Notes under the pieces: model-generated
The model's input: the letters and a program-made list of their open reading frames with translations, nothing else
What the model was told of the DNA's origin: nothing
The model's database searches: none
Made by a program: the position numbers and the translations under genes
In this document: positions 10,279 through 18,436 of the stretch, piece after piece
Layout of the letters: the number at the start of each line of letters is the position of its first letter
Position numbering within the stretch: the stretch's first letter is position 1
Origin: Priapulus caudatus
Lineage: Eukaryota; Priapulida; Priapulimorpha; Priapulimorphida; Priapulidae
Direction of reading: 5' to 3'
Assembly (NCBI RefSeq): GCF_000485595.1
Contig: NW_014577133.1
Coordinates: 432,543-457,792 of the forward strand
Length of the DNA stretch: 25,250 nucleotides

Positions 10279-10401
10279 CTCGCCCTCCTTCCTCGTGCAA
10301 CCGAAGGACAGCGAGTCGGCCTGCCGATGGCAATATTCGAAGTGCGTCAACGACGCGAAAATCGCCACCAGTGTAATCTGGAGCAAGGAGGGCGCAGCCA
10401 G
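10279..10401 (+). pseudogene. Indel-damaged second copy of the Ig4 first-half exon
   Basis: The segment copies 3761-3885 together with its acceptor (TCTCCGCACAG) and donor (CAG|GTACTT) and both flanking intron stretches. It has at least five single-base insertions or deletions, for example CTCGCCC for CTCGGCCC, GGACAGCG for GGACCAGCG, and TTCGAAGTGCGTCAACG for TTCGAGTGCGTCACG. The reading frame is destroyed several times. Because the introns are copied as well as the exon, and because the errors are indels, it is most likely the same locus represented by low-accuracy sequence and not a real pseudo-exon. Confidence 0.85.
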
Positions 10402-10518
10402 GTACTTACACACCAAACCGAAGCCTTCACTAAGCGATTTCCATTGTTTATTTGTGGCTTTAACTTTCGCTGTTCTCATTGTCGTCGTCTTGCACTGATG
10501 AAGAAATGGATGGTCGTT

Positions 10519-11437
10519 NNNNNNNNNNNNNNNNNNNNNNNNNNNNNNNNNNNNNNNNNNNNNNNNNNNNNNNNNNNNNNNNNNNNNNNNNNNNNNNNNN
10601 NNNNNNNNNNNNNNNNNNNNNNNNNNNNNNNNNNNNNNNNNNNNNNNNNNNNNNNNNNNNNNNNNNNNNNNNNNNNNNNNNNNNNNNNNNNNNNNNNNNN
10701 NNNNNNNNNNNNNNNNNNNNNNNNNNNNNNNNNNNNNNNNNNNNNNNNNNNNNNNNNNNNNNNNNNNNNNNNNNNNNNNNNNNNNNNNNNNNNNNNNNNN
10801 NNNNNNNNNNNNNNNNNNNNNNNNNNNNNNNNNNNNNNNNNNNNNNNNNNNNNNNNNNNNNNNNNNNNNNNNNNNNNNNNNNNNNNNNNNNNNNNNNNNN
10901 NNNNNNNNNNNNNNNNNNNNNNNNNNNNNNNNNNNNNNNNNNNNNNNNNNNNNNNNNNNNNNNNNNNNNNNNNNNNNNNNNNNNNNNNNNNNNNNNNNNN
11001 NNNNNNNNNNNNNNNNNNNNNNNNNNNNNNNNNNNNNNNNNNNNNNNNNNNNNNNNNNNNNNNNNNNNNNNNNNNNNNNNNNNNNNNNNNNNNNNNNNNN
11101 NNNNNNNNNNNNNNNNNNNNNNNNNNNNNNNNNNNNNNNNNNNNNNNNNNNNNNNNNNNNNNNNNNNNNNNNNNNNNNNNNNNNNNNNNNNNNNNNNNNN
11201 NNNNNNNNNNNNNNNNNNNNNNNNNNNNNNNNNNNNNNNNNNNNNNNNNNNNNNNNNNNNNNNNNNNNNNNNNNNNNNNNNNNNNNNNNNNNNNNNNNNN
11301 NNNNNNNNNNNNNNNNNNNNNNNNNNNNNNNNNNNNNNNNNNNNNNNNNNNNNNNNNNNNNNNNNNNNNNNNNNNNNNNNNNNNNNNNNNNNNNNNNNNN
11401 NNNNNNNNNNNNNNNNNNNNNNNNNNNNNNNNNNNNN
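10519..11437. other. Assembly gap (919 N)
   Basis: A run of N. It begins in the intron after the damaged Ig4 exon copy and ends inside a G-rich satellite. The Ig5 second half and FN1 first half exons, which are missing from the window, may belong here, but the stated size need not be real. Confidence 0.98.
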
Positions 11438-11733
11438 TGGTCGAGATTAGGTAGGGGGTCGGGTCAGGGGTCGGGTGGCGGTCAGGTAGGGGGTCGGGGG
11501 TCTGGTCGAGATTAGGTAGGGGGTCGGGTCAGGGGTCGGGTGGCGGTCAGGTAGGGGGTCGGGGGTCTGGTCGAGATTAGGTAGGGGGTCGGGTCAGGGG
11601 TCGGGTGGCGGTCAGGTAGGGGGTCGGGGGTCTGGTCGAGATTAGGTAGGGGGTTGGGTCAGGGGTCGGTTAGGGGGTCGGGGGTTTGGTCGAGATTAGG
11701 TAGGGGGGTCGGGTCAAGGGTCGGGTCGGGGGT
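11438..11733. repeat. 65-bp G-rich minisatellite, about 4.7 copies
   Basis: Units start TGGTCGAGATTAGG at 11438, 11503, 11568 and 11633 (exact 65-bp spacing) and at 11687 (a unit shortened by 11 bp). The rest of each unit is built from GGGGGTC, GGGTC and AGGGG blocks. The array abuts the N gap, so the true copy number is unknown. Its many G3 to G5 runs would allow G-quadruplex folding. Confidence 0.95.
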
Positions 11734-12236
11734 GTCGTTTGCGACGAGGTTGAAGAGGCGCGGGCGTTTATTTGTGGATTTCGTGGTGTTGGGTAGTGGT
11801 GGTGTGGGGTTAGGTTTATGGTGTTGGAGGTAGCGAGTGTGTTTTTCGTTAAAGCAACGATGATAGAGCAGTTATCTCATGTGAAGCTAGGGGAGTCATG
11901 TGGTGGAGAGATTTTGTAGTGGCGTCATGGGGAGTGTCAATGTTCAATTTCTCAAGAATAGCATGGCATGTTTGTTTTGGCACGCATACGTATTGGTTAG
12001 CAGGAAGAGTGTGTGCGTGAGTTTGTGCAGTGCAGAGTCAGATTTCGATTTGCTAATTTCGCGTGAGTAGTGCAATAACGTAGTACGTGTGTGGCAGGCA
12101 TGTCACTCAATAGTCTTGCGTTTACTTTTCACAATGCTGTAGCATGATTTAGTTACTGCGTTGACAAAAACGAATGTATGAGTCTTTGAAAGACTTTCGA
12201 ATCGTGATTAACGTCCGTGTTGTTGCCGTGTCGCAG
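11734..12236. other. Intron before FN1b, no feature seen
   Basis: There are 503 bp with GT-rich then AT-mixed composition. No exon motif is visible, and the FN1 first half is not here. It ends in the acceptor of the FN1 second-half exon. Confidence 0.6.
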
Positions 12237-12413
12237 GTTACTTCAGTCTGGATCTGCAGGAAGGCTGGGTGACCGTCGACGACAAGATTCCGACTAACTC
12301 GTTCGTCATCCGCGGCCTGCGTCCGGGAACGCGGTATGTGTTCCTCGCACGCACCATGAACAACCACGGCCTGAGCTTGCCCAGCCCCATCTCCGAGACC
12401 ATCACAACTAAAG
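12237..12413 (+). CDS. robo: Robo exon: FN1 second half
   Basis: The acceptor GCCGTGTCGCAG and the donor AAAG|GTGAGC bound the exon, phase 1 at both ends. It encodes YFSLDLQEGWVTVDDKI, then SFVIRGLRPGTRYVFLARTM, which is the E-F strand core of an FN3 domain (the L-P-G-x-x-Y signature), then NNHGLSLPSPISETITTK, the closing strand. This is the pattern of the first fibronectin domain of Robo proteins. The exon with the first half, including the buried tryptophan of the LSW type, should precede it and is not visible. The phase-1 end joins in frame to the exon at 12794. Confidence 0.92.
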
Positions 12414-12603
12414 GTGAGCGTGTGCCGGATAGGATAATTCCGTGTGCGGAAGTAATAGCCATGCTGTGTGGAATCAGGTTGCGATTTAAAACTTACACCT
12501 TATTAAAAATTACGAAAAAACTGTTGAAGTCGGGTAGCGTTGACAGTGCTCGTTATTGTGTTCATCATTAGTGTTGTTATATGTAAGAGAGAGGCAGTGA
12601 GCA

Positions 12604-12657
<54 letters not shown>

Positions 12658-12793
12658 AGAGCTAATAATACATTATATAATAATATATGCAATAATTAAA
12701 TTAAAATTAATTAAATTAATAAAGATTCTTCACCGTATATTATCAATGTGCGCCTCTCACCGGAGCGTTCGCTACTCGCGCGCATTGTTGCAG
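12414..12793 (+). other. FN1-FN2 intron with (TA)n
   Basis: At 380 bp this is the shortest intron in the window, GT-AG and phase 1. It holds a TA microsatellite at 12605-12656 followed by AT-rich sequence, and its acceptor is TTGTTGCAG. Confidence 0.85.
12605..12656. repeat. (TA)n microsatellite
   Basis: About 25 uninterrupted TA dinucleotides. Confidence 0.97.
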
Positions 12794-12918
12794 GCGGACC
12801 ACGGCCGACGGTGGCGCCCTACAACCCCGAGGTGGTGCGGCAGAAGCTGAGCAAGAACCACGTGAAGCTGAAACAGGTGGAGGCATTGTCGTCCACCGCC
12901 ATCAAGCTGTCGTGGGAG
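12794..12918 (+). CDS. robo: Robo exon: FN2 first half
   Basis: The acceptor CATTGTTGCAG and the donor GAG|GTAAGC bound the exon, phase 1 at the start and phase 0 at the end. It encodes GPRPTVAPYNPEVVRQKLSK, then VEALSSTAIKLSWEV, where SSTAIKLSW is the B-C strand region of an FN3 domain with the buried tryptophan. The position matches the second fibronectin domain of Robo. It follows in frame from 12413 (G plus GC gives glycine) and reads into the exon at 13856 without a split codon. Its 125-bp length and 1/0 phases equal those of the Ig4 first-half exon. Confidence 0.92.
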
Positions 12919-13106
12919 GTAAGCCGCTCTGCATCCTCGGCTCTCTCTGTAATCTTCCTCCATACACTCCTCCCGCACACACCCCCACACAGTAATTGCT
13001 TATGAAAGGAGTGCTGTAGCTTGTCATCTTATAGGAGAAGATGCAGGGATGTCAGCCTCGTCAGGCAGGCAAAGAAGAGAATGCGTTTTTCGAAGAGATT
13101 TTTCGC

Positions 13107-13545
13107 GTTCCCATGATAATTCGGTGGATCTCCCCGCACGTCACTGTGACGACTTCTTGGTTAATCCCGGGAATTCCTATCTCCATGGTGATCTATCAGT
13201 CTATCCTCTGCATTCCCGCCTTCTTGGTGATTTATTGGTTTATCCCGCGCACTCTGTTTCCATGGTGATTCGTTGGTTCATCCCCCGCACTCTGTTTCCA
13301 TGGTGATGCATCGGTTTATCCCCAGCACTCCTGTCTCCGTGGTGGTCGATCGGTTTATGCTCTGTACTCCTGTCTCCATAGTGATTCATTGGTTTATCCC
13401 CCGCATTCCTGTTTCCATGGTGATACATCGGTTTATCCTCCGCACTTCCGTCTCCATGGTGATACATCGGTTTATCCTCCGCACTTCCGTCTCCATGGTG
13501 ATACATCGGTTTATCCTCCGCACTTCCGTCTCTATGCTGATTCCT
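13107..13545. repeat. 38-39-bp minisatellite, about 11 copies
   Basis: The unit reads TGGTGATACATCGGTTTATC followed by CTCCGCACTTCCGTCTCCA. The last three copies are nearly identical, and the earlier ones diverge towards the left end and alternate between 38 and 39 bp. Confidence 0.92.
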
Positions 13546-13635
13546 CGCTTGACTTCCCGTGTATCGCTGTGTGACGATACTCTCCTTCCATCTGCTTCCC
13601 CTCATCTGATACCATCGTCTCCCCTTCATGGTACA

Positions 13636-13820
13636 CTTGTGTGTGTGCGTGCGTGCATGTGTGTTTGTTGTGTGCGTGTGCGTGTGCGTTTGCGTGTGTA
13701 TTGTGTGCGTGTGCGTGCATATTGTTTGCGTGTGCGTGCATATTGTGTGCGTGTGCGTGCATATTGTGTGCGTGTGCGTGCGTATTGTGTGCGTGTGCGT
13801 GCGTATTGTGTGCGTGTTCT
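13636..13820. repeat. GTGTGC-rich array with 21-bp unit
   Basis: The sequence is a run of TGTGCG and TGCGTG. From about 13696 the ordered unit ATTGTGTGCGTGTGCGTGCA plus T repeats about six times. It ends 35 bp before the FN2b acceptor, so it lies next to or within the polypyrimidine/branch region. Confidence 0.9.
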
Positions 13821-13855
13821 TCTGCTTCTCTTCAACAACCCTCCCCTTCTTGCAG

Positions 13856-14072
13856 GTGACTGGCAACAAGGAGTACCTGCAGGGCTTCTACATCCGCTAC
13901 CGGCGCGGCAGCGGCGACTACGAGACGGAGAACCTGCTCGACCCCGACGCGACCTTCTACACGCTCGAGGGCCTCGGCCAGTACGTGCAGTACGACTGCC
14001 AGGTGCTGCCATTCTACGACGCCGTCGAGGGCCGCGTCAGCAACACCGTCACGCAGCGCACCCTGGAGGACG
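13856..14072 (+). CDS. robo: Robo exon: FN2 second half
   Basis: The acceptor CCCTTCTTGCAG and the donor ACG|GTAAGT bound the exon, phase 0 at the start and phase 1 at the end. It encodes NKEYLQGFYIRYRRG, the C-C' strand region typical of the second Robo fibronectin domain, then ETENLLDPDATFYTLEGLGQ, then YVQYDCQVLPFYDAVEG and the closing strand SNTVTQRTLED. The F-strand Tyr-x-Cys is visible. At 217 bp it is the second-longest exon in the window. Codon use is strongly GC-biased. The phase-1 end joins in frame to the exon at 16639, where G plus TG gives valine. Confidence 0.93.
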
Positions 14073-14239
14073 GTAAGTGGACGAGCGCGGTGCGCATGCT
14101 CCGGGGGGGGGGGACGAGCTGGCAGCGGACGAACGCGCGTGGGGGGATTTATTAGAGGGGGCGATGGCGGTTGAGCCAGCAGCAGTGGTGGTGGCAGTGG
14201 GGTGTACTGTGTAGGTGCGATCTCGTATGATGGTGGGAG

Positions 14240-14573
14240 CACAGGCACTTGAAGCGTTTCAATAAAATATAATGCTAACTTAACAATACGAAATCTATTT
14301 ACTACCAAATTCGTAATGTTTTTATACTCTCTTTCACCTATTATTGCCAACAGTTTCCTGTAAATTCCGTCCAAATCCTATGTGCAACAAACACTGACTG
14401 CCGCCATTCCTCACGCGGCTGCAGTGTGCACACTGACACTTATATATATAGTACACTATAGTAGAAACATAGTATAGATAGAAACAGAGTATAGAAACAT
14501 TAAGAATTTGGTAGTAAATAGATTTCGTATTTAGTTAGCATTATATTTTATTGAAACGCTTCAAGTGCCTGTG
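14240..14573. mobile_element. Hairpin (foldback) MITE-like element
   Basis: The two arms, 14240-14330 and 14486-14573, are inverted copies of about 90 bp. The left arm starts CACAGGCACTTGAAGCGTTT and the right arm ends with its reverse complement AAACGCTTCAAGTGCCTGTG. The arms match along most of their length with a few indels. The spacer of 155 bp has no open frame of note. The flanks GGTGGGAG (14232-14239) and GGTGGGGG (from 14574) agree in 7 of 8 bases, which would fit an 8-bp target duplication of the hAT type. No transposase is present, so it would be non-autonomous. A simple local inverted duplication is the alternative. Confidence 0.65.
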
Positions 14574-14689
14574 GGTGGGGGGAGGGTTTCTGTTAGGTTG
14601 CTTCTTCATTTTATTGTTTTAATCGTGCAGAGTGGAGGCACCCACCGTGAAGACAGTGGCTCACGTTTGAATTGTCCGACCACTTGCTA

Positions 14690-14841
14690 TCACTCGCCTG
14701 ATCCCTGGGTTGGACTCACCTGACCCCGGGTTGTGACCCGCCTGACCCCTGGTATGCGACCCAACTGACTTTGGGTTGAGACCTACCTGAGCCCTGGTTG
14801 AGACCCACCTGAACCCTCGTTGAGATCCGCCTGACCCCTGG
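14690..14841. repeat. CCTGACCCCTGGTTGAGACC repeat, about 25-bp unit
   Basis: Six or so diverged units of the form ACCTGACCCCTGGTTGAGAC with a CCCAC or CCGC tail lie in tandem. Confidence 0.85.
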
Positions 14842-15021
14842 CCAAATTATAATAACTAAGAAGCTGGTTTTTCACCATTGTTGTTGACAAAAATTTTCAT
14901 GCTTCTCTGCACATTTGATTGTGGGTCACGTTGTTTATTACTACTACAACGTTGACACCACAGCCAGAGAGTAGTGACTTGCTTATGAAATTGGGGTTTG
15001 GTTTGTTACGCACGCTGTCGC

Positions 15022-15155
15022 CCGATCTTGCGCGTGCGTTCGTGCGTGCGTGCGTGTGTGCGTTCGCGCGTGTGTGCGTGCGTGCGTGGGTGCGTGTGTG
15101 CGTTCGCGCGTGTGTGCGTGCGCGCGTGCGTGCGTGTGTGCGTGCGTGCCTCTGG
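15022..15155. repeat. GTGCGTGC / GTTCGCGC array
   Basis: Alternating GTGC, GTGTGC and GTTCGCGC tetramers to octamers with no unique sequence. Open frames on both strands through it are repeat artefacts. Confidence 0.92.
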
Positions 15156-15289
15156 TGGCCACGCGTATTTGCATCCGCGAAGCACTTGCTGCTAATCAAT
15201 AGGAATAAAGCACACGGCTGATCAAAGCCAAAACGCATTACGCCGACGCAGAATCACGACGACGAGTCTAATTGTTTGTGGATCTGTGC

Positions 15290-15625
15290 GGCGGCGAAAG
15301 CGAGGCAGGAAGAGAGATAAAGCGAGAGGAGATAAAGAGAGAGAGAGAGAGAGAGAAGCAGTTGGAAGGAGAGGGAAAGATAGCTAGAGAGGGAGAGATC
15401 GAGATAGGAGAGCGAAAGATAGCTAGAGAGGGAGATTTCGAGATAGGAGAGGGAAAGATAGCTAGAGAGGGAGAGATCGAGATAGGAGAGGGAAAGATAG
15501 AGAGAGATAGCAATAGAGGGAGAGATAGGGAGAGAAGGGGAGGAAAAGAGATATAAAGAAACGAGATAGACAGAAGGAAAGAGAGAGAGAGAAATCTAGA
15601 GAAAATGTCTGAGAAATAGAGAGAG
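15290..15625. repeat. Purine tract (GA-rich) with a 39-bp tandem core
   Basis: The + strand is nearly pure G and A. Between 15371 and 15500 the unit GGAAAGATAGCTAGAGAGGG followed by AGAGATCGAGATAGGAGAG repeats about 3.3 times at 39 bp. The flanks are simple GAGA. Confidence 0.9.
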
Positions 15626-15669
15626 AGCTCGTCGCAAGGAAAAAGTGTTCGCGTTCAACGTATGCTGCG

Positions 15670-15718
15670 ACACACACACACGCACACGCACACATACACG
15701 CACGCACGCACACACACA

Positions 15719-15749
<31 letters not shown>

Positions 15750-15812
15750 GACACACCACACACACACACACACACACACATTGCACACACACACACACAC
15801 ACGACACACACA

Positions 15813-15856
<44 letters not shown>

Positions 15857-15913
15857 CAGACACACACACACACACCACACACACACACACACACTACACA
15901 CACACACACACAG
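15670..15913. repeat. (AC)n compound microsatellite
   Basis: About 240 bp of CA repeats interrupted by single G, T and C bases. Confidence 0.97.
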
Positions 15914-16348
15914 CCCCCTGCGCGCACTTTGTTACATGACGCTTTTCGGCGGCAGCACACCTCGGGTCTGATTATAAGCCATGTTCGCACGCCGCGTACA
16001 CAACCTCCATACACTCATGATGAATCCCGCTGCCACACCGCGCCGTGCCCTATTACTGCGAATTTAACGCGGCACCTAAAACCTGTGAAACCTTCGCTAA
16101 TCAATAGACAACCTCCGGCGGGGAGTGTTTGCGCCCCACGGTAGACAGATAATAGCGGCTGCACACTCTAAGGTGCCACCTGATAATTATAATCATCAGT
16201 GGTGCACAGGTCAGGCTGTGCGCGTGCGTGTGTGGCGGCTAGACTCGAGGTGGTTCTTTATGCCTGGGTTCTTTCTGGTGGTTCTGCACTCGCATGGGCT
16301 CGTTGTTTGGTCTGGGGTGTAGCTTCTGGGTAAGCTGGGAGTAGAAAT

Positions 16349-16504
16349 GGGTTACCACTGTCTGTCGTGTATAGATAACTTTATTAGGGTTGTGACTTTC
16401 TGCCATAGGGAGACATCTAGTGTAGGGTTTACCACTGTCTGTCATGTGCAGGTAAATAGAGGTGGTTTACCATTACCATTAGGAGGTAAATATTGGTAAA
16501 CCAC
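16349..16504. repeat. Duplicated block and small stem-loop
   Basis: GGGTTACCACTGTCTGTCGTG at 16349 recurs as GGGTTTACCACTGTCTGTCATG at 16425, a 77-bp offset. Just after it, GTGGTTTACCA (16462-16472) and TGGTAAACCAC (16494-16504) are perfect inverted repeats around a 21-bp loop. Confidence 0.7.
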
Positions 16505-16638
16505 TGCTTTCTGCCTCAGAACTACGGTTTAGGGTCCTGAAGGTGACTAAAGATTGTCGAGGTGGTGGTGCAAAGTATCAGTTATGCCAGATGGAGGCTG
16601 CCAGAGACTAATCATCCATGTTTTTTTCACTCCTTCAG

Positions 16639-16754
16639 TGCCTTCAGCGCCACCTGGTAACATCCGACCGGTCGTGACCAGCCTGACCAGCATGACAGTG
16701 TACTGGGACCCGCCACCAGCAGACAGTAGGAATGGCATCATACGCAGCTACAAG
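16639..16754 (+). CDS. robo: Robo exon: FN3 (third fibronectin domain) first half
   Basis: The acceptor CACTCCTTCAG bounds the start, in phase 1. The exon encodes PSAPPGNIRPVVTSLTSMTV, then YWDPPPADSRNGIIRSYK. PSAPP followed by a W-x-PPP core and an N-G-x-x-x-x-Y-K ending is the signature of the third Robo fibronectin domain. The exon ends in phase 0 at AAG followed by GCAAGT, a GC donor instead of GT. The next exon (17625) continues the protein exactly (YK then VYCLG), so the boundary is well fixed. No in-frame GT donor at this conserved position exists. Confidence 0.92.
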
Positions 16755-17088
16755 GCAAGTACACCCACACACACACGCTTCCTCAGATACGTAAAGACAC
16801 GCATCCTTGCACCGATCATGCAGCCGCCTCTTCTTGAATGTCAATCGGTTAATTGAAGTCAATCGTTAGCGTCGACAGACTGTACGATCGGCTCTTTCGG
16901 GCTATAGTAGTTGATTACCTACTGGGAGGTGAATGAGCGGTGCGTTAGGATGGTGGTCACGTCTTCGAAAGTGTCCGTCGGAAGGTGGTGAATGTGATTA
17001 ATGATCGATTGTCGCCGTATCGCAAGTCGTGTCTGCTCACAACAGACTGTGCAATGGAGGGAGATACATGTTCGTGTGTGTTCGCACA

Positions 17089-17195
17089 TGTTCACATTTG
17101 TTATCACTGTTCATGTGCGTTCATGCATGTTCACATTTCTTATCGCTGTTCATGTGCGTTCATGCATGTTCACATTTCTTATCCCTGAGCATGTG
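17089..17195. repeat. 39-bp minisatellite, about 2.7 copies
   Basis: The unit TGTTCACATTTCTTATCGCT followed by GTTCATGTGCGTTCATGCA occurs at 17089 and 17128, with a decaying third copy at 17167. Confidence 0.92.
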
Positions 17196-17249
17196 TGTTC
17201 GTACGTGCCACTGCGTATTTACGTGGTTCATTCAAGTGTATGCGCCCAT

Positions 17250-17276
17250 GTATATATATATATATATATATATATA
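17250..17276. repeat. (TA)n microsatellite
   Basis: Thirteen TA dinucleotides. Confidence 0.95.
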
Positions 17277-17399
17277 CACGCTCATGCATATCCACGTTAT
17301 GTAGTACGCACTTTCGTGTACTTATTTACGGTCACGCGTGTGTCTTGCGCGCTTTTCACGCTTTTTTCGTGCATGTCACTGGCCTGATTGGTTACTCAC

Positions 17400-17612
17400 T
17401 TGGCTTCGTGTATTTCGCGTGTGTCTCGCGCGTTTCAAATGTATTCACATGTTTGTGTTTCGCGTTTGTTTCATATATGTGTCTACGCGTGTGTATTTTA
17501 CACGTGTCTTCGCGCATTCAGGTGTCTTCGTATGTGTGTGTGCGCGCTTGCGTGGATGTGTGTGTGTGTGTCTTCGTATGTGTGTGTATGTGTGTGTTTT
17601 TTACACGTGTCT
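17400..17612. repeat. GTGT/TTCGTG-rich low-complexity sequence
   Basis: Loose repeats of TTTCGCGTGTGTCT, TTTACACGTGTCTTCG (17498 and 17600) and TGTGTGTG run up to the FN3b acceptor. Cys/Val-rich open frames through it are artefacts. Confidence 0.8.
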
Positions 17613-17624
17613 TCGTGCGTTCAG

Positions 17625-17796
17625 GTGTACTGCCTCGGCAGCGACACGAAGTCAGACGAGAATCGCACGGTGGACGGTGGCGACACCTACCTTGCGCTGA
17701 GCAACCTGACAACGGGCATGGAGTATCGCGTGCAGATCGTCGCCGAGACGATCAAGGGCGTCGGCGTGCTCAGCGAGATAGTGCCAATCACCATCG
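17625..17796 (+). CDS. robo: Robo exon: FN3 (third fibronectin domain) second half
   Basis: The acceptor CTTCGTGCGTTCAG and the donor ATCG|GTAAGC bound the exon, phase 0 at the start and phase 1 at the end. It encodes VYCLGSDTKSDENRTVDGGD, then LALSNLTTGMEYRVQIVAET and KGVGVLSEIVPITI. The VxCLG start and N-x-T-V-D-G segment match the third fibronectin domain of Robo proteins, and L-x-x-G-x-x-Y is the FN3 F-strand signature. Two N-glycosylation sites (NRT, NLT) are present. The exon reads in frame into the transmembrane exon, where G plus AC gives aspartate. Confidence 0.94.
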
Positions 17797-17902
17797 GTAA
17801 GCCCCGCCCACCACCAGTATGCCCCGCCCGCCATTGATAAGCCCCGCCCACCACCATTAGGTGCTGCCCACCATCGATAAGCCCCGCCCACCATCGATAA
17901 GC
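17797..17902. repeat. 20-bp repeat GCCCCGCCCACCATCGATAA starting at the splice donor
   Basis: About five copies. The first copy begins with the donor itself (GTAAGCCCCGCCCACCACC) and later copies read ATAAGCCCCGCCCACC, so the exon-intron border is part of the ancestral repeat unit. Confidence 0.85.
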
Positions 17903-17997
17903 GTGGTTGAAAGAACGTAGTTGCCTTTGGTCAGTTACGGTTCCTGTATTATTTGGCATATAGTTGTCATACTGGTATATATATTACTGTCCTCACC

Positions 17998-18385
17998 TGC
18001 ACACACACCCACGCACGCACACGTACACACACGCATGCACACACACACGCGCACGCACACCACACACTACACACACACACACACACACACGACACACACA
18101 CCACACACCCGCGCACGCAACGCTACACACACGACACACGCACACAGCACAGCCCGCGCAACGGCAGCACGTACACATCGCTAGTCGGCATGCACAGCAC
18201 ACACGCGGGCACACAGCACAAGCACCGCGCCGCACGCACACGTAGCCACACCCACGCATGCAGCCACCACGACGAGCGCGCCACGCACACGTGCACACAC
18301 TCATGCACACACGCACACACACACACACGCGCACGCGCGCACACACGCGCACACGCACACGCACACACACATCACAACCCCCACA
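17998..18385. repeat. Compound (CA)n / CGCA array
   Basis: About 390 bp of CACA, CGCACA and GCACGCAC, interrupted in the middle (18150-18270) by a less regular GC-rich stretch. It ends about 50 bp before the TM exon acceptor. Confidence 0.93.
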
Positions 18386-18436
18386 ACTCCCACACAGACT
18401 AACATCGCCGCGTGGGTCTCTCTCTTTCCTGGACAG

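Larger units (their letters stand above)
12919..13855 (+). other. FN2a-FN2b intron
   Basis: A phase-0 GT-AG intron of 937 bp, almost wholly made of two tandem arrays (13107-13545 and 13636-13820). Long open frames through it on both strands arise from stop-free repeat units and are not genes. Confidence 0.85.
14073..16638 (+). other. FN2-FN3 intron (longest here)
   Basis: A phase-1 GT-AG intron of 2566 bp. Contents from left to right are a poly-G run near 14103, a hairpin element (14240-14573), a CCTGACCCC repeat, a GTGC array, a purine tract, a CA array, then about 430 bp with no feature (15914-16348) and a short duplicated block. No exon is visible. Confidence 0.85.
16755..17624 (+). other. 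FN3a-FN3b intron, GC-AG type
   Basis: A phase-0 intron of 870 bp. Its 5' splice site is AAG|GCAAGT and its 3' site is GTGCGTTCAG. It contains a 39-bp array, a TA run at 17250-17276 and long GT-rich sequence. GC donors of this form, with an otherwise perfect match to U1, are the normal type of GC-AG intron in animals. Confidence 0.88.
17797..18436 (+). other. FN3-TM intron
   Basis: A phase-1 GT-AG intron of 640 bp. It starts inside a 20-bp repeat, and from 17998 to 18385 it is a compound CA/CG-rich array. Only about 95 bp in the middle (17903-17997) are unique. Confidence 0.85.

Noticed and set aside
8445-10401. A novel exon-duplication system giving alternative Ig domains, as in Dscam
   Set aside because: The duplicated exon is frame-broken by indels, its introns are copied too, and splice phases do not allow Ig5a to Ig3b. 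Misassembly explains it better.
10177-11454. A 425-codon frame spanning the N gap
   Set aside because: Open only because N was translated as unknown. The readable part is the frame-broken copy of the Ig4 exon.
13240-13869. Long open frames on both strands over 13240-14076 (His/Thr-rich on the minus strand)
   Set aside because: They follow the 39-bp and GTGTGC arrays, whose units are multiples of or close to three bases. No start context or domain. The real coding part is only 13856-14072 on the + strand.
15462-16144. Cys/Val-rich and His/Thr-rich open frames over the CA array
   Set aside because: Pure translation of dinucleotide repeats. The same pattern occurs at 14897-15238, 17195-17837, 17921-18402 and 21498-22064.
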